Below are positions 20,247-29,148 of a stretch of DNA of 64,000 bases, in pieces. Made by a program: the position numbers and the translations under genes. The DNA lies in the NCBI RefSeq assembly GCF_023920705.1, contig NZ_CP094657.1, positions 3,906,001-3,970,000 on the forward strand, in the 5' to 3' direction. The notes beneath the pieces are model-generated. The model did not search any database. It was not told the DNA's origin and worked only from the letters and a program-made list of their open reading frames with translations. How positions within the stretch are numbered: position 1 is the stretch's first letter; each line of letters opens with the position of its first letter. The stretch is from Acinetobacter sp. XS-4. Lineage in GTDB: Bacteria > Pseudomonadota > Gammaproteobacteria > Pseudomonadales > Moraxellaceae.

Positions 20247-20474
20247 ATGCTAGAAACTTTACTACAGGCCATTTTGGAACAAATTGATGAGCCTAAAAAA
20301 GATTTGGAAAAAAATTTACGTGCATTATTAAATGAAGCAGTCGAAAAGTTAGACCTTGTTTCTAAACAAGAGATTGATCGTCAAAAAACTGCACTTCAGT
20401 CAGCCAATCAACGTTTAGAAGAGCTACAAAAACAAGTAAGTCTGTTAGAAGAAACTTTAAAGAATAAAAAATAA
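20247..20474 (+). CDS. ubiK: Ubiquinone biosynthesis accessory factor UbiK (BMFP/YqiC family)
   Basis: This 75-residue protein of almost entirely helical, charged composition has an N-terminal amphipathic part (MLETLLQAILEQ) and a coiled coil from about residue 40 (KQEIDRQKTALQSANQRLEE). The pattern and size match YqiC/UbiK, which works with UbiJ in aerobic ubiquinone synthesis and trimerises through the coiled coil. It is 65 bp upstream of comM, a common neighbour in gammaproteobacteria. The product name comes from pattern recognition only. Confidence 0.78.
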   Translation: MLETLLQAILEQIDEPKKDLEKNLRALLNEAVEKLDLVSKQEIDRQKTALQSANQRLEELQKQVSLLEETLKNKK

Positions 20475-20539
20475 GCACCAACGTAGCGCACTTATACTTT
20501 ACAACGATTAAAAATGAAGCACCATAATGGAACAATAAG

Positions 20540-22027
20540 ATGTCTTTTTCTAAAATTTATACACGGGGACTTTTGGGTTTACATGCACCTCTGATTGAAG
20601 TTGAGGTACATGTGAGTCAAGGCTTACCTTCTCTTACCATTGTCGGACTAGCAGAGGCGGCAGTAAGAGAAAGTAAAGACCGAGTTCGCTCAGCCATTAT
20701 TAATAGTGGATTTCAATTTCCAACCAAACGGCTGACCATTAATCTTGCACCAGCAGATTTGCCCAAAGATGGGTCACGCCTAGATTTACCAATTGCTGTA
20801 GGCATTTTAATTGCCTCTGGCCAGCTTCCAGAAAACTGTGCCGAAGATTTTGAATTAATTGGTGAATTAGCGCTGGATGGTCATGTAAGACCAGTGTCAG
20901 GTACTTTAACTTTGGCAATGGCTTGTCAACAGGCCAAGCATAAAATGCTTTTACCTCTCGATAATAGTCAGGATATTAGCCATTTACCGGATCTTGAATG
21001 TTATCCAGTGAGCCACTTAAAAGAAGTCTGTGAACATTTTCTGGGCACAAAGTCTCTAACTTCGGTTGAACCTTCAACCACATCAAATCAAATGCCTTAT
21101 AAATTTGATCTGGCAGATGTAAAAGGTCAGCTACGCCCACGTCGCGCACTAGAAATAGCCGCCGCGGGAGGACACTCTCTGCTCTTTAAAGGACCACCAG
21201 GCACAGGTAAGACTTTACTCGCTTCACGTCTTCCTTCAATTTTGCCACCTCTTTCTAATCAAGAAACACTTGAAGTTGCGAGTATTTATTCGATTTCAAA
21301 TACACCGCATACTTTTGGTCAACGTCCATTTCGAGCGCCCCATCATACAGCATCAGCGATTGCACTCGTTGGGGGCGGCTCTCACCCCAAACCCGGCGAA
21401 ATTACCCTATCTCACTTAGGTGTGCTCTTTTTAGATGAACTTCCCGAATTTGATAGAAAAGTGCTTGAAGTCTTACGCCAGCCGCTTGAGTCAAAAGAAA
21501 TTATTATTTCACGAGCAGCTCGGCAAATTACTTATCCGGCTAACTTCCAACTGATTGCAGCGATGAACCCCTGCCCATGTGGCTACGCATTTAATCAAGA
21601 CAGCCGTTGCCAATGTTCGCCTGAAAGTATTAAGCGCTATCAGAACCGTATATCTGGACCGTTACTTGACCGTATTGATTTACATATTGATGTACCGCCT
21701 TTAAAAGCTCAGGAACTGCAAGATCCAACACCTACTGAAGACTCTACGGCTGTAAGGCAACGCGTGATTTCTGCTTATGAACAACAAATGCAAAGACAAA
21801 ATTGTTTAAATCAGGCACTCTCACCGAAGCAACTAGAACAACATGCTGTACTTGATAGTACTTCACAGCGAATGATTGAAATGGCTCAGCAACGTTTAAA
21901 TCTATCAGCTCGTGCTTATCATCGTGTTTTACGAGTAGCACGGACCATTGCCGATTTGGCTCAAAGTGAGGTGATTCAAAGCTCTCACCTTACAGAAGCG
22001 CTCTCTTATCGCGGCAATCATTCTTAA
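20540..22027 (+). CDS. comM: ComM/YifB-type AAA+ helicase, intact
   Basis: ComM is a branch-migration helicase that extends recombination during natural transformation. The 495-residue protein has an N-terminal ChlI-like domain (1-170), the Mg-chelatase AAA+ core with Walker A GPPGTGKT at 218-225, Walker B LFLDELPEF, and a C-terminal Mg_chelatase_C domain. In A. baumannii, AbaR/AbaGRI resistance islands typically split this gene; here it is continuous, so no island is present. Its stop overlaps the convergent MocR gene by 4 bp. Confidence 0.93.
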   Translation: MSFSKIYTRGLLGLHAPLIEVEVHVSQGLPSLTIVGLAEAAVRESKDRVRSAIINSGFQFPTKRLTINLAPADLPKDGSRLDLPIAVGILIASGQLPENCAEDFELIGELALDGHVRPVSGTLTLAMACQQAKHKMLLPLDNSQDISHLPDLECYPVSHLKEVCEHFLGTKSLTSVEPSTTSNQMPYKFDLADVKGQLRPRRALEIAAAGGHSLLFKGPPGTGKTLLASRLPSILPPLSNQETLEVASIYSISNTPHTFGQRPFRAPHHTASAIALVGGGSHPKPGEITLSHLGVLFLDELPEFDRKVLEVLRQPLESKEIIISRAARQITYPANFQLIAAMNPCPCGYAFNQDSRCQCSPESIKRYQNRISGPLLDRIDLHIDVPPLKAQELQDPTPTEDSTAVRQRVISAYEQQMQRQNCLNQALSPKQLEQHAVLDSTSQRMIEMAQQRLNLSARAYHRVLRVARTIADLAQSEVIQSSHLTEALSYRGNHS

Positions 22028-23475
22028 AATGAAACAGCGGATGATGAGTCCGCTGTTCCTTTATTAAGAACATCATTTAAGGTTTCGATTAAAGAAGTGA
22101 TTTCTTTCTCTGATAAAGCTGCAAAACCAAAACGAATACAACGATTAGAAGGCTCGATTTGTTTAAACTTATACTCTGTATCAATGTTGAGTTCTTTTAA
22201 TTTTATCAGCTGATCTTGAGTAAATGGTTTCTGGAATTTCACCCATAACGCCATTCCACCTGCGGGTGGTTGTATCTGAACACGCTCTGCAAAAATTCGG
22301 TGAAACTCAGTTAACGCATGGTCACGGCGTAGCTGATATATTTTTTTCATTTTACGGATGTGCCTTTTAATTTCACCCCGTTGCATTAAATCTGCCAAAG
22401 CAAGTTCCGTAATATTATTACCTTGTCGATCAATCAATAAAATATCTTCAGTAATCGATTGAATGATTGGTGAAGATGCCACGATGTAGCCTAAACGAAT
22501 CCCTGGTGCAAAAACTTTAGACAATGAGCCAACATGAATGACTAATTCAGAATGAGGCAAACTCGCTAAAGGTGGCATAGGCCGACTGTCATAATGGAAT
22601 TCATGGTCATAATCATCTTCAATAATATAAAACCCCCACTTTTTTGAAAGCTCTAAGAGTTGAAGACGACGATTCATTGGCATCGTGACAGTTGTAGGAT
22701 ATTGATGATGCGGGGTTGTATAAATGGCAGCGACAGAATGTTCTTGTAAAATCTGTTCTAAATCCTCAATAACAATACCTTGTTCATCTAATTTGACAGA
22801 AACGACCTGAAAACCATTCGATTGGAACGCTTTAAAAGCAGATGGATAATACAGCTCTTCAACAACAATAATTCCCTGCCGATTGGGTAATGCACGGGAT
22901 GCAACAAAAATTCCCATCTGGCTACCCCGTACAATACAAATTTCATCTTCGGCAGCATTCATAAAACGCTCCATCGATAGCATTTGTTGTAAGGCTTGTC
23001 TTAACTCAATCATTCCCCGCGGGTCGCCATATCCCATGTACTGGTTTTGAGTAATTTTAATTAGTGCATGCCGATAGGCGCGTGAAAATAGTTCGTAGGG
23101 AATAAGCCGTGGATCTGGCACACCATCGTTATGTGGATATAAAGCAACTTCTTGAATAATTGGCTTCTCATTCACTTTTCGCTCAGATACTGACTCTATT
23201 TGGAGTTGTTTGTCTGGCAAAACATCTGCCACAAATGTGCCTTTTCGAGGGCGAGTTACAAGCCATCCTTGTGCTTCTAATTCTTCATAGACCGCTTGCA
23301 CTGTTTTCCGATTAATTCCTAATTCTTTTGATAGGCTACGAGACCCCGGCAGCATAGTCCCTTGTGCCAACCGGCCACTTAAAATTTCCTGACTAATCAA
23401 ATTGGTCAGTTTTAAAAAAACCGTCTTTTCTTCTCTTTCATCGATACGAAAATGTATTTGCCAAGGTCTTAGCAT
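22024..23475 (-). CDS. MocR/GabR-family transcriptional regulator with aminotransferase-like domain
   Basis: The N-terminal GntR-type winged helix (about residues 15-83, with SRSLSKELGINRKTVQAVY) is fused to a fold-type I aminotransferase domain. The PLP-binding lysine is probably K320 in HVGSLSKVFAPG, and the cofactor aspartate is in EDDYD (286-290). Such regulators sense amino-acid or amine-type ligands through PLP. It is divergent from the aldolase/DapA-like pair, and a 9-bp inverted repeat lies between them, so it probably controls those genes. Its ligand is unknown. Confidence 0.88.
   Translation of the reverse strand: MLRPWQIHFRIDEREEKTVFLKLTNLISQEILSGRLAQGTMLPGSRSLSKELGINRKTVQAVYEELEAQGWLVTRPRKGTFVADVLPDKQLQIESVSERKVNEKPIIQEVALYPHNDGVPDPRLIPYELFSRAYRHALIKITQNQYMGYGDPRGMIELRQALQQMLSMERFMNAAEDEICIVRGSQMGIFVASRALPNRQGIIVVEELYYPSAFKAFQSNGFQVVSVKLDEQGIVIEDLEQILQEHSVAAIYTTPHHQYPTTVTMPMNRRLQLLELSKKWGFYIIEDDYDHEFHYDSRPMPPLASLPHSELVIHVGSLSKVFAPGIRLGYIVASSPIIQSITEDILLIDRQGNNITELALADLMQRGEIKRHIRKMKKIYQLRRDHALTEFHRIFAERVQIQPPAGGMALWVKFQKPFTQDQLIKLKELNIDTEYKFKQIEPSNRCIRFGFAALSEKEITSLIETLNDVLNKGTADSSSAVSF
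22033..22057. terminator. Hairpin inside the mocR 3' end, possible comM terminator
   Basis: AACAGCGGA-N7-TCCGCTGTT is a perfect 9-bp stem 5 bp after the comM stop. It lies within the last codons of the convergent regulator gene. The downstream T run is short. Confidence 0.45.
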
Positions 23476-23507
23476 ATTTGCCCCATCTGGACCATATAAC
23501 TTATTAA

Positions 23508-23533
23508 AACTGGATGTATTGATTCATCCAGTT
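23508..23533. promoter_or_regulatory. Operator-like inverted repeat between mocR-type gene and aldolase
   Basis: AACTGGATG (23508-23516) and CATCCAGTT (23525-23533) form a perfect 9-bp inverted repeat with an 8-bp spacer. Further CTGGA copies occur at about 23486 and just before the aldolase ATG. It is the likely binding site of the divergent regulator. Confidence 0.55.
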
Positions 23534-23586
23534 GTTTTCTATTCTGCCTTCACTTACTTAATTTGGTCAACTGGACTGGAGAAGAG

Positions 23587-24363
23587 ATGAAGACTGCTTC
23601 TGTAAACAAACAAGACCTCATGCAACACGCACAGCAAGACATGCAAAAGTGGATTAGCGACTCAGATTTAACTGACTACCAAAAGCTTGCACTCACTTGT
23701 CGTATTTTATTTGATCATGGCCATGATGCTGGTTTAGCAGGTCAAATTACATGTCGTAGTGAAAATAAAGAGACCTTTATTACTCAGCGTTTTGGTTTAG
23801 GCTTTGATGAAATTACTGCCTCAAATTTGCTTGAGGTGAATCAAGACCTAGAACCCATTAATCAAGAAGGTATGGCAAACCCAGCCAACCGCTTTCACAC
23901 ATGGATTTATAAAGAACACCCAGAGGTGAATTGCATTATCCATACACATCCGACTCATGTAGCTGCATTATCCATGCTTCAAATTCCACTCATGATTTCT
24001 CAAATGGATGTCTGCGCACTTTACGAAGATTGCTCTTTTGTAGGCCATTGGCCGGGTGTTCCTGTGGGCAATGAAGAAGGTATTTTGATTTCTTCTGCCC
24101 TGGGTAAAAACCGTGCTGTTTTGTTGTCTCACCATGGTCAACTGGTCACAGGAAAAACTATTGAAGAAGCATGCAACTTGGCTCTTTTAATTGAACGCGC
24201 AGCTCAACTACAACTACTAGCCATGTCGGCAGGACAAATTCAGCCGATCCCCCACGATTTAGCAACAGAAGCTCATGACTGGGTGTCTACCGATAAACGC
24301 AACAAAGTGAACTTTGCTTACTACGCACGTAAAGCTTTGAAAAAACATTCTGACTGTATTTAA
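23587..24363 (+). CDS. Class II aldolase/adducin-family protein
   Basis: This is a 258-residue cytosolic zinc aldolase-like enzyme. The metal-binding HTHPTH motif sits at 119-124, and the family's SHHGQL segment lies near residue 181. The preferred start is the ATG at 23587, preceded by GGAG at 5-nt spacing; an open frame reaches back to 23563. It is followed 15 bp later by a DapA-like lyase and is divergent from a MocR-type regulator. The pair looks like a small catabolic module for a hydroxy- or keto-acid, but the substrate cannot be named. Confidence 0.85.
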   Translation: MKTASVNKQDLMQHAQQDMQKWISDSDLTDYQKLALTCRILFDHGHDAGLAGQITCRSENKETFITQRFGLGFDEITASNLLEVNQDLEPINQEGMANPANRFHTWIYKEHPEVNCIIHTHPTHVAALSMLQIPLMISQMDVCALYEDCSFVGHWPGVPVGNEEGILISSALGKNRAVLLSHHGQLVTGKTIEEACNLALLIERAAQLQLLAMSAGQIQPIPHDLATEAHDWVSTDKRNKVNFAYYARKALKKHSDCI

Positions 24364-24378
24364 AAAGAGATTTCGACC

Positions 24379-25257
24379 ATGAAACTAAACGGCATTATTG
24401 GCTACCCTGTTACTCCTTTTTCTGATGACAACACCATTAATCTTCCTGTTTTAAAACAGATGCTCGATTTGCTTATTGAAAACGGCTGCGATGCAATTGC
24501 GCCTTTAGGTAGTACAGGCGAAAGCGCTTATCTTGAATGGGATGAGTGGTGCTTAGTGGCTAAAACTTCAATTAAAAGTATTAATAAACGCTTACCTGTC
24601 ATTATTGGGATTTCCGAACTCACCACTGATCAAGCCATCAAAAAGGCACAGATCGCGCAAAGATATGGTGCAGATGCACTTATGGTGATTCCTGTATCTT
24701 ATTGGAAGCTAACAGACCAAGAGATTTTTGAATATTATCAGGCAATTGCCCAAACAACGACTTTACCGATTATGATTTATAACAACCCTGCGACTAGCGG
24801 TGTTGATATGTCTCCAGAATTAATCGTGCGTATGTTTAATAACATTACAAATATTACGATGGTGAAAGAAAGTAGTGGTGACATTCAGCGTATGCATAAA
24901 ATTCAAGAGCTATCAAAAGGAGAACTCCCATTTTATAACGGCTGTAATCCTCTAGCTTTAGAAGCTTTATGTGCTGGAGCAAGCGGTTGGTGTACAGCAG
25001 CGCCAAATCTTTTAGGTCAACAACCTCAACAACTTATCAAACATGTAAAAAATGGTGAATTAGAACAAGCCCAGAAGTCATTTTATCAACAACTTCCTCT
25101 ACTACGCTTTATTGTAACTGGTGGTTTACCTAAAACGATTAAAGCAGGTTTGCAGCTAAAAGGTGTTACTGCTGGTTCACCACGTAAGCCACTGTTCAAA
25201 GCCAACGATATTGAGCTTAATCAGTTAAAACAGCTACTTTCTGAAATAGAAAACTAA
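24379..25257 (+). CDS. DapA/NAL-family lyase (dihydrodipicolinate synthase-like)
   Basis: This 292-residue TIM-barrel aldolase/hydratase of the N-acetylneuraminate lyase superfamily carries the Schiff-base lysine K163 in MVKESSGD, catalytic Y134 in YNNPATS, and GSTGES at 44-49. It is probably not the lysine-pathway DapA, because it is tied to a class II aldolase and a MocR regulator. It more likely acts on a 2-oxoacid or hydroxyproline-type intermediate. It ends at a bidirectional terminator. Confidence 0.85.
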   Translation: MKLNGIIGYPVTPFSDDNTINLPVLKQMLDLLIENGCDAIAPLGSTGESAYLEWDEWCLVAKTSIKSINKRLPVIIGISELTTDQAIKKAQIAQRYGADALMVIPVSYWKLTDQEIFEYYQAIAQTTTLPIMIYNNPATSGVDMSPELIVRMFNNITNITMVKESSGDIQRMHKIQELSKGELPFYNGCNPLALEALCAGASGWCTAAPNLLGQQPQQLIKHVKNGELEQAQKSFYQQLPLLRFIVTGGLPKTIKAGLQLKGVTAGSPRKPLFKANDIELNQLKQLLSEIEN

Positions 25258-25258
25258 T

Positions 25259-25289
25259 AAAAAAAGCGGGTCAATAAACCCGCTTTTTT
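25259..25289. terminator. Bidirectional terminator
   Basis: AAGCGGGT/ACCCGCTT with A and T runs lies between the DapA-like gene and the convergent TorF-like gene. Confidence 0.9.
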
Positions 25290-25300
25290 ACAGCATAAAC

Positions 25301-26113
25301 TTAGAATGTTTTAGTTAAACTAAACACCAGACCTGTGTCATAAGGTTTTTTCTGAGCATCAGTCATGCCAGAAGTACTAATGTCTGTACCAACAACATCT
25401 AGCTCAGCAACAATACCCAAGATGTTATAGTTTACGCCAACTTTATAATCGATATAGCTATCGTCTTCACCTGGTCCACCCGCAACGACAAGTAAAGAAT
25501 CTTTATTTTTAAGCTTGTTATAACCAACTGAAGCAAGGCCTGTAAATCCTGTATCTGCAATTGGTGCTGAATAGCCGACATTGAAATACCAGAACTCATC
25601 AGAGTGGCCCCAATAATCATCTGAGTAGCTTACGCCCACACTAAGTGCATCACCTTTAAATAAAGAATCAGCAAAAGTTAATTTTCCGTAAAATTCGTTA
25701 AAGTCAAAACCAGTATCCCCATTGTATGGGTTAGTAAATTTTGAGTCAGAACCAATATAACCGTAATGAATTACACCCACGTCATAGGTCGGTGCCAGCT
25801 TATCTGACAGTTTTAAGGTATTGGTATAACCTAATGAGATATCAGTTTCAGTTGAAACACCTGGCGTATTAAAGTCAACGCTTGAACCCCAAAGCGCAAC
25901 ATAAGCACCCGACTTATGAGAAAAAGTAAAACCACCTTGAATGGCTGGATTATTTGATGATTGGGTAACTCCGCGGAAGCGGTAGTCTGTGGTTGCTGCG
26001 ACGCTCCCTGTTGCTGTGATACCATAAAAAGATGGTGCATCTTCAGCCATAGCCATGGTTGAACCTGCTGCAAAGATACCAAGACCTAAGGTCTTAAGTG
26101 CAAATTTCATCAT
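25301..26113 (-). CDS. TorF-family putative outer-membrane porin
   Basis: A signal peptide (MMKFALKTLGLGIFAAGSTMAMAED) precedes a beta-rich protein. Residues after the signal (TATGSVAATTDYRFRGVTQSSNNP) are the hallmark opening of the Gcw_chp/TorF family. The C-terminus ends in phenylalanine (FSLTKTF), typical for outer-membrane barrels. The start is set at the ATG at 26113 or 26110, 6-9 nt after GGGGAG; an upstream open frame to 26161 is not signal-like. It is convergent with the DapA-like gene. Its transported substrate is unknown. Confidence 0.82.
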   Translation of the reverse strand: MMKFALKTLGLGIFAAGSTMAMAEDAPSFYGITATGSVAATTDYRFRGVTQSSNNPAIQGGFTFSHKSGAYVALWGSSVDFNTPGVSTETDISLGYTNTLKLSDKLAPTYDVGVIHYGYIGSDSKFTNPYNGDTGFDFNEFYGKLTFADSLFKGDALSVGVSYSDDYWGHSDEFWYFNVGYSAPIADTGFTGLASVGYNKLKNKDSLLVVAGGPGEDDSYIDYKVGVNYNILGIVAELDVVGTDISTSGMTDAQKKPYDTGLVFSLTKTF

Positions 26114-26612
26114 TTTGATCTCCCCCATAATGAATGCACGATTTATGTATATAAAACACATTGTGTTACTTAAGCTTTAGCAATTGCTGTGCCAACTCCA
26201 TATTTGCTATCAGCACACTTCATTAATTTTGAAATCAAACTTGCTTTACAATAAAACCCCTGTTTAATTTTTACAAATTTATATCCATGAAAAACAATGA
26301 AATAAAATAAAATTCTTGTGCGATTAGAAATAACGAACATACGAAAACCCCTTATCGGAAACTAATAACCGAGATGGGAAGTATTCATTTACTCAATGTA
26401 AAATTTCTATTTAACCTTGAAGAAGAAATATAAAAATTACGTAAATTTCTTAAAGCTGGGGTTTTAATGGTCTGTAAATGGGCATTTCATTTAATTAGAT
26501 TTCTTTATTTTTTCTATTTTAAAGCTTATGAACTATTTTGGGTCTTTTTTAAACAACAATATGAGCAAAAAGAATAATGCACAAACTTTACGCAGAATAT
26601 CGCACTAAATTT

Positions 26613-26639
26613 GACCAACCCAACTGAATTAAATTGGTC
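26613..26639. promoter_or_regulatory. Inverted repeat GACCAA/TTGGTC upstream of oprD
   Basis: These are two perfect 6-bp arms with a 15-bp spacer. TTTGGTC also occurs in front of the aldolase at about 23562, so a shared regulator is possible but unproven. Confidence 0.3.
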
Positions 26640-26678
26640 TTTTATAGTGATCTATTTTTATACATCACGATTCAAACC

Positions 26679-26697
26679 AATGTTATATAGTAACATT
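26679..26697. promoter_or_regulatory. Palindrome AATGTTA-N5-TAACATT upstream of oprD
   Basis: A perfect 7-bp inverted repeat in the AT-rich spacer has the size of a typical dimeric-repressor site. In DNA this A/T-rich, chance palindromes are not rare. Confidence 0.3.
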
Positions 26698-27011
26698 TTA
26701 AAGAATTTTTATAAGAGAGCAGTAAAAAAAGGAACTTAAGATAAGATTAAAAAGTAAACATATCCAACAAAAAAGAGTAAAAAATAGACACAAGAATCAA
26801 CTATTTTTTGAGCTTTGAATATAAAATAAATGGTAAAAATACACTAAAAAATAAATTACTTTTTTTATTTTAAACAATACATTAAGTATAAAAGATTAAT
26901 GGTAAATTTAGTAAACAAGCAGTAGCACATTAATCAATTTCTGCATAGCATATATAAAATAAAATCAACAAAAATATATCTTTTTTATAGATTACTTATA
27001 CAATTGATTCA

Positions 27012-27047
27012 AATCCTAGGCCCTGAACAATAACAAGGCACAGGATT
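27012..27047 (+). other. Possible leader hairpin of oprD
   Basis: AATCCT (27012-27017) pairs with AGGATT (27042-27047), with an inner GCC/GGC pairing. It lies 26-61 bp before the porin ATG and may influence translation or mRNA stability. Confidence 0.3.
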
Positions 27048-27072
27048 ATCGTTTTTATGAGGTTCTTTAAAT

Positions 27073-28389
27073 ATGCTAAATGCACAAAAACTTACATTAG
27101 CAGTTCTCATTTCTGCGGCAATAATTTCCTCAGCTCAGGCAAGCGAGCAAAGTGAGGCAAAAGGATTTGTTGAAGATGCGAACGGTTCTATTCTCTTCCG
27201 TACAGGTTATATCAGTCGTGACAAAAAACAGGGCGCGAAAGATACTAGCTCATTTGCTCAGTCAGCAATTGTAAGTATCGATTCTGGTTTCACCCCTGGT
27301 ATTGTTGGCTTCGGCGTTGGCGTTGTTGGCGATGGTTCATTTAAAATCGGCGAAAATAAAAATGCCGGAAACCAAATGATTCCAAAATACAACGACGGTT
27401 CGGCTTACGATCACTGGGCTCGTGGTGGTGGTAGCGTTAAAGCACGTTTCTCGAATACAACAGTACGTTACGGTACTCAAGTACTCGATTTACCTGTTCT
27501 TGCAAGTAATACTGGACGTATGGTACCTGAATACTTTACAGGTACTTTATTAACTAGCCATGAAATCAAGAATCTTGAATTGGTTGCTGGTAAATTTACT
27601 AAAGACCAAATGTCTGATCAAATCAATACTGATGCTGATGCTTCTGGTAGAGGTCTTGATCGTGCCATTGTTTGGGGTGCTAAGTACAAATTTGATGATA
27701 ATTTAAATGCATCTTATTATGGTTTAGACAGCAAAAATGCGCTTGAACGTCATTATGTAAATGTAAACTTTAAACAGCCTTTGGCGAATGACAGTTCATT
27801 AACTTACGATTTTAGTGGCTACCACACTAAATTCGATGCAAGTGCCCATACTTATTCGGCAACTGGGTCTGTAGCACCAAATTATGGTAATGATGGTATC
27901 GCAGGCGAAGAAAAGACAAATAATATTTGGGCAATTTCAGGAACTTATGCGACTGGCCCACATAGTGTGATGTTAGCATACCAACAAAACAGTGGTAATG
28001 TTGGTTATGACTATGGTCAAAACGCTGATGGTTTCCAAAGTATTTATTTACCGAACTCTTACATGTCTGACTTCATCGGTAACGATGAAAAATCTGCACA
28101 AATTCAATACAACGTTGATTTTGGTAAGTTGGGCGTATTACCTGGTCTAAACTGGACTACAGCTTATGTATATGGTTGGGACATCAAAGTTAGAAATGTA
28201 ACTGACAGTGCTCAAGAACGTGAGTTCTTCAACCAAGTGAAATATACAGTTCAAAGCGGTTTTGCTAAAGATGCAAGCCTTCGTATTCGTAACTCGTACT
28301 ATCGTGCAAGTGATTCATACCAAGGTGCTTACATTGGTGACACAAACGAATGGCGTTTATTCCTTGATATTCCTGTGAAATTATTCTAA
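27073..28389 (+). CDS. oprD: OprD-family outer-membrane porin (OccAB1-like)
   Basis: This 438-residue outer-membrane channel has a signal peptide (residues 1-23, ending SSAQA) and an 18-strand-type OprD barrel ending in the aromatic terminus PVKLF. The mature start (KGFVEDANGSILFRTGYISRD) fits the OprD superfamily, and the whole sequence resembles the A. baumannii OprD/OccAB1 channel as I remember it, which passes small basic and other solutes. A GAGG Shine-Dalgarno precedes the ATG, and a strong terminator follows at 28410. It is a single gene with a long regulatory upstream region. Confidence 0.9.
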   Translation: MLNAQKLTLAVLISAAIISSAQASEQSEAKGFVEDANGSILFRTGYISRDKKQGAKDTSSFAQSAIVSIDSGFTPGIVGFGVGVVGDGSFKIGENKNAGNQMIPKYNDGSAYDHWARGGGSVKARFSNTTVRYGTQVLDLPVLASNTGRMVPEYFTGTLLTSHEIKNLELVAGKFTKDQMSDQINTDADASGRGLDRAIVWGAKYKFDDNLNASYYGLDSKNALERHYVNVNFKQPLANDSSLTYDFSGYHTKFDASAHTYSATGSVAPNYGNDGIAGEEKTNNIWAISGTYATGPHSVMLAYQQNSGNVGYDYGQNADGFQSIYLPNSYMSDFIGNDEKSAQIQYNVDFGKLGVLPGLNWTTAYVYGWDIKVRNVTDSAQEREFFNQVKYTVQSGFAKDASLRIRNSYYRASDSYQGAYIGDTNEWRLFLDIPVKLF

Positions 28390-28409
28390 TTCACAAATTT
28401 ATCAAGCAT

Positions 28410-28447
28410 AAAAAAACCTACGTCTGGCAACAGATGTAGGTTTTTTA
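28410..28447. terminator. Terminator after oprD
   Basis: AACCTAC-g-TCTG pairs with CAGA-t-GTAGGTT around a GCAA loop, flanked by A and T runs. It may also serve ppa on the other strand. Confidence 0.88.
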
Positions 28448-28496
28448 TTAAGCTCAGAATATCAATTAAGGCATTCTGAGCCTTATCAATTAAAGC

Positions 28497-29021
28497 TTAT
28501 TTAGCAGCTTCAATTGCTTTTAATACTTCAGCTTTAGCAACGTCAGCACCTTCCCAACCACTGATTTTTACCCACTTACCTGGTTCTAAATCTTTATAGT
28601 GACTGAAGAAATGTTCAATTTGGCTAATCAATAGCGGCGGAAGATCTGTATATTCCTTAACGTCTTTATACAATGGAGACAATTTTTCGTGTGGAACAGC
28701 GATTAATTTCGCATCGATACCACCGTCATCTTCCATTTTTAATTTGCCCACTGGACGGCAACGAATTACAGAACCCGCAGTAACAGGATGTGGAGTTACA
28801 ACAAGTACGTCTAACGGGTCACCATCTTCAGACAAAGTATTTGGAACATAACCATAGTTCGCTGGATAGAACATTGCTGTGCCCATGAACCGGTCTACAA
28901 ACAATGCATCAGAATCTTTGTCGATTTCATATTTAATTGGTGCTGCATTTGCAGGAATTTCAATGATGACATAGATGTCATTTGGGGCATCTTTACCTGC
29001 TGGGATATCGCTGTAACTCAT
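28497..29021 (-). CDS. ppa: Inorganic pyrophosphatase
   Basis: This is a soluble family I pyrophosphatase that hydrolyses pyrophosphate and pulls biosynthetic reactions forward. The signature DGDPLDV at 66-72 supplies the metal-binding aspartates, and YGYVPNTL precedes it. It has 174 residues, the usual hexameric bacterial form. It is monocistronic, convergent with oprD. Confidence 0.97.
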   Translation of the reverse strand: MSYSDIPAGKDAPNDIYVIIEIPANAAPIKYEIDKDSDALFVDRFMGTAMFYPANYGYVPNTLSEDGDPLDVLVVTPHPVTAGSVIRCRPVGKLKMEDDGGIDAKLIAVPHEKLSPLYKDVKEYTDLPPLLISQIEHFFSHYKDLEPGKWVKISGWEGADVAKAEVLKAIEAAK

Positions 29022-29148
29022 ATCAATACTCTTTCGTTATGAAGTCAGATGTAAAATCCACTCGATTATAGCGTGGATATCGTCAAAATGATGCCGATTA
29101 TACAATGTGCACATGCGAAAGTTGATATGAATGATGACAGAATGACAC

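Larger units (their letters stand above)
26114..27072. other. Long AT-rich spacer between torF-like gene and oprD
   Basis: About 0.9 kb is very A/T-rich, with no open frame that I can support. It must hold both divergent promoters. Visible structure: GACCAA-N15-TTGGTC (26613-26639), AATGTTA-N5-TAACATT (26679-26697) and a leader hairpin at 27012-27047. I see no coding remnant. Confidence 0.6.
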
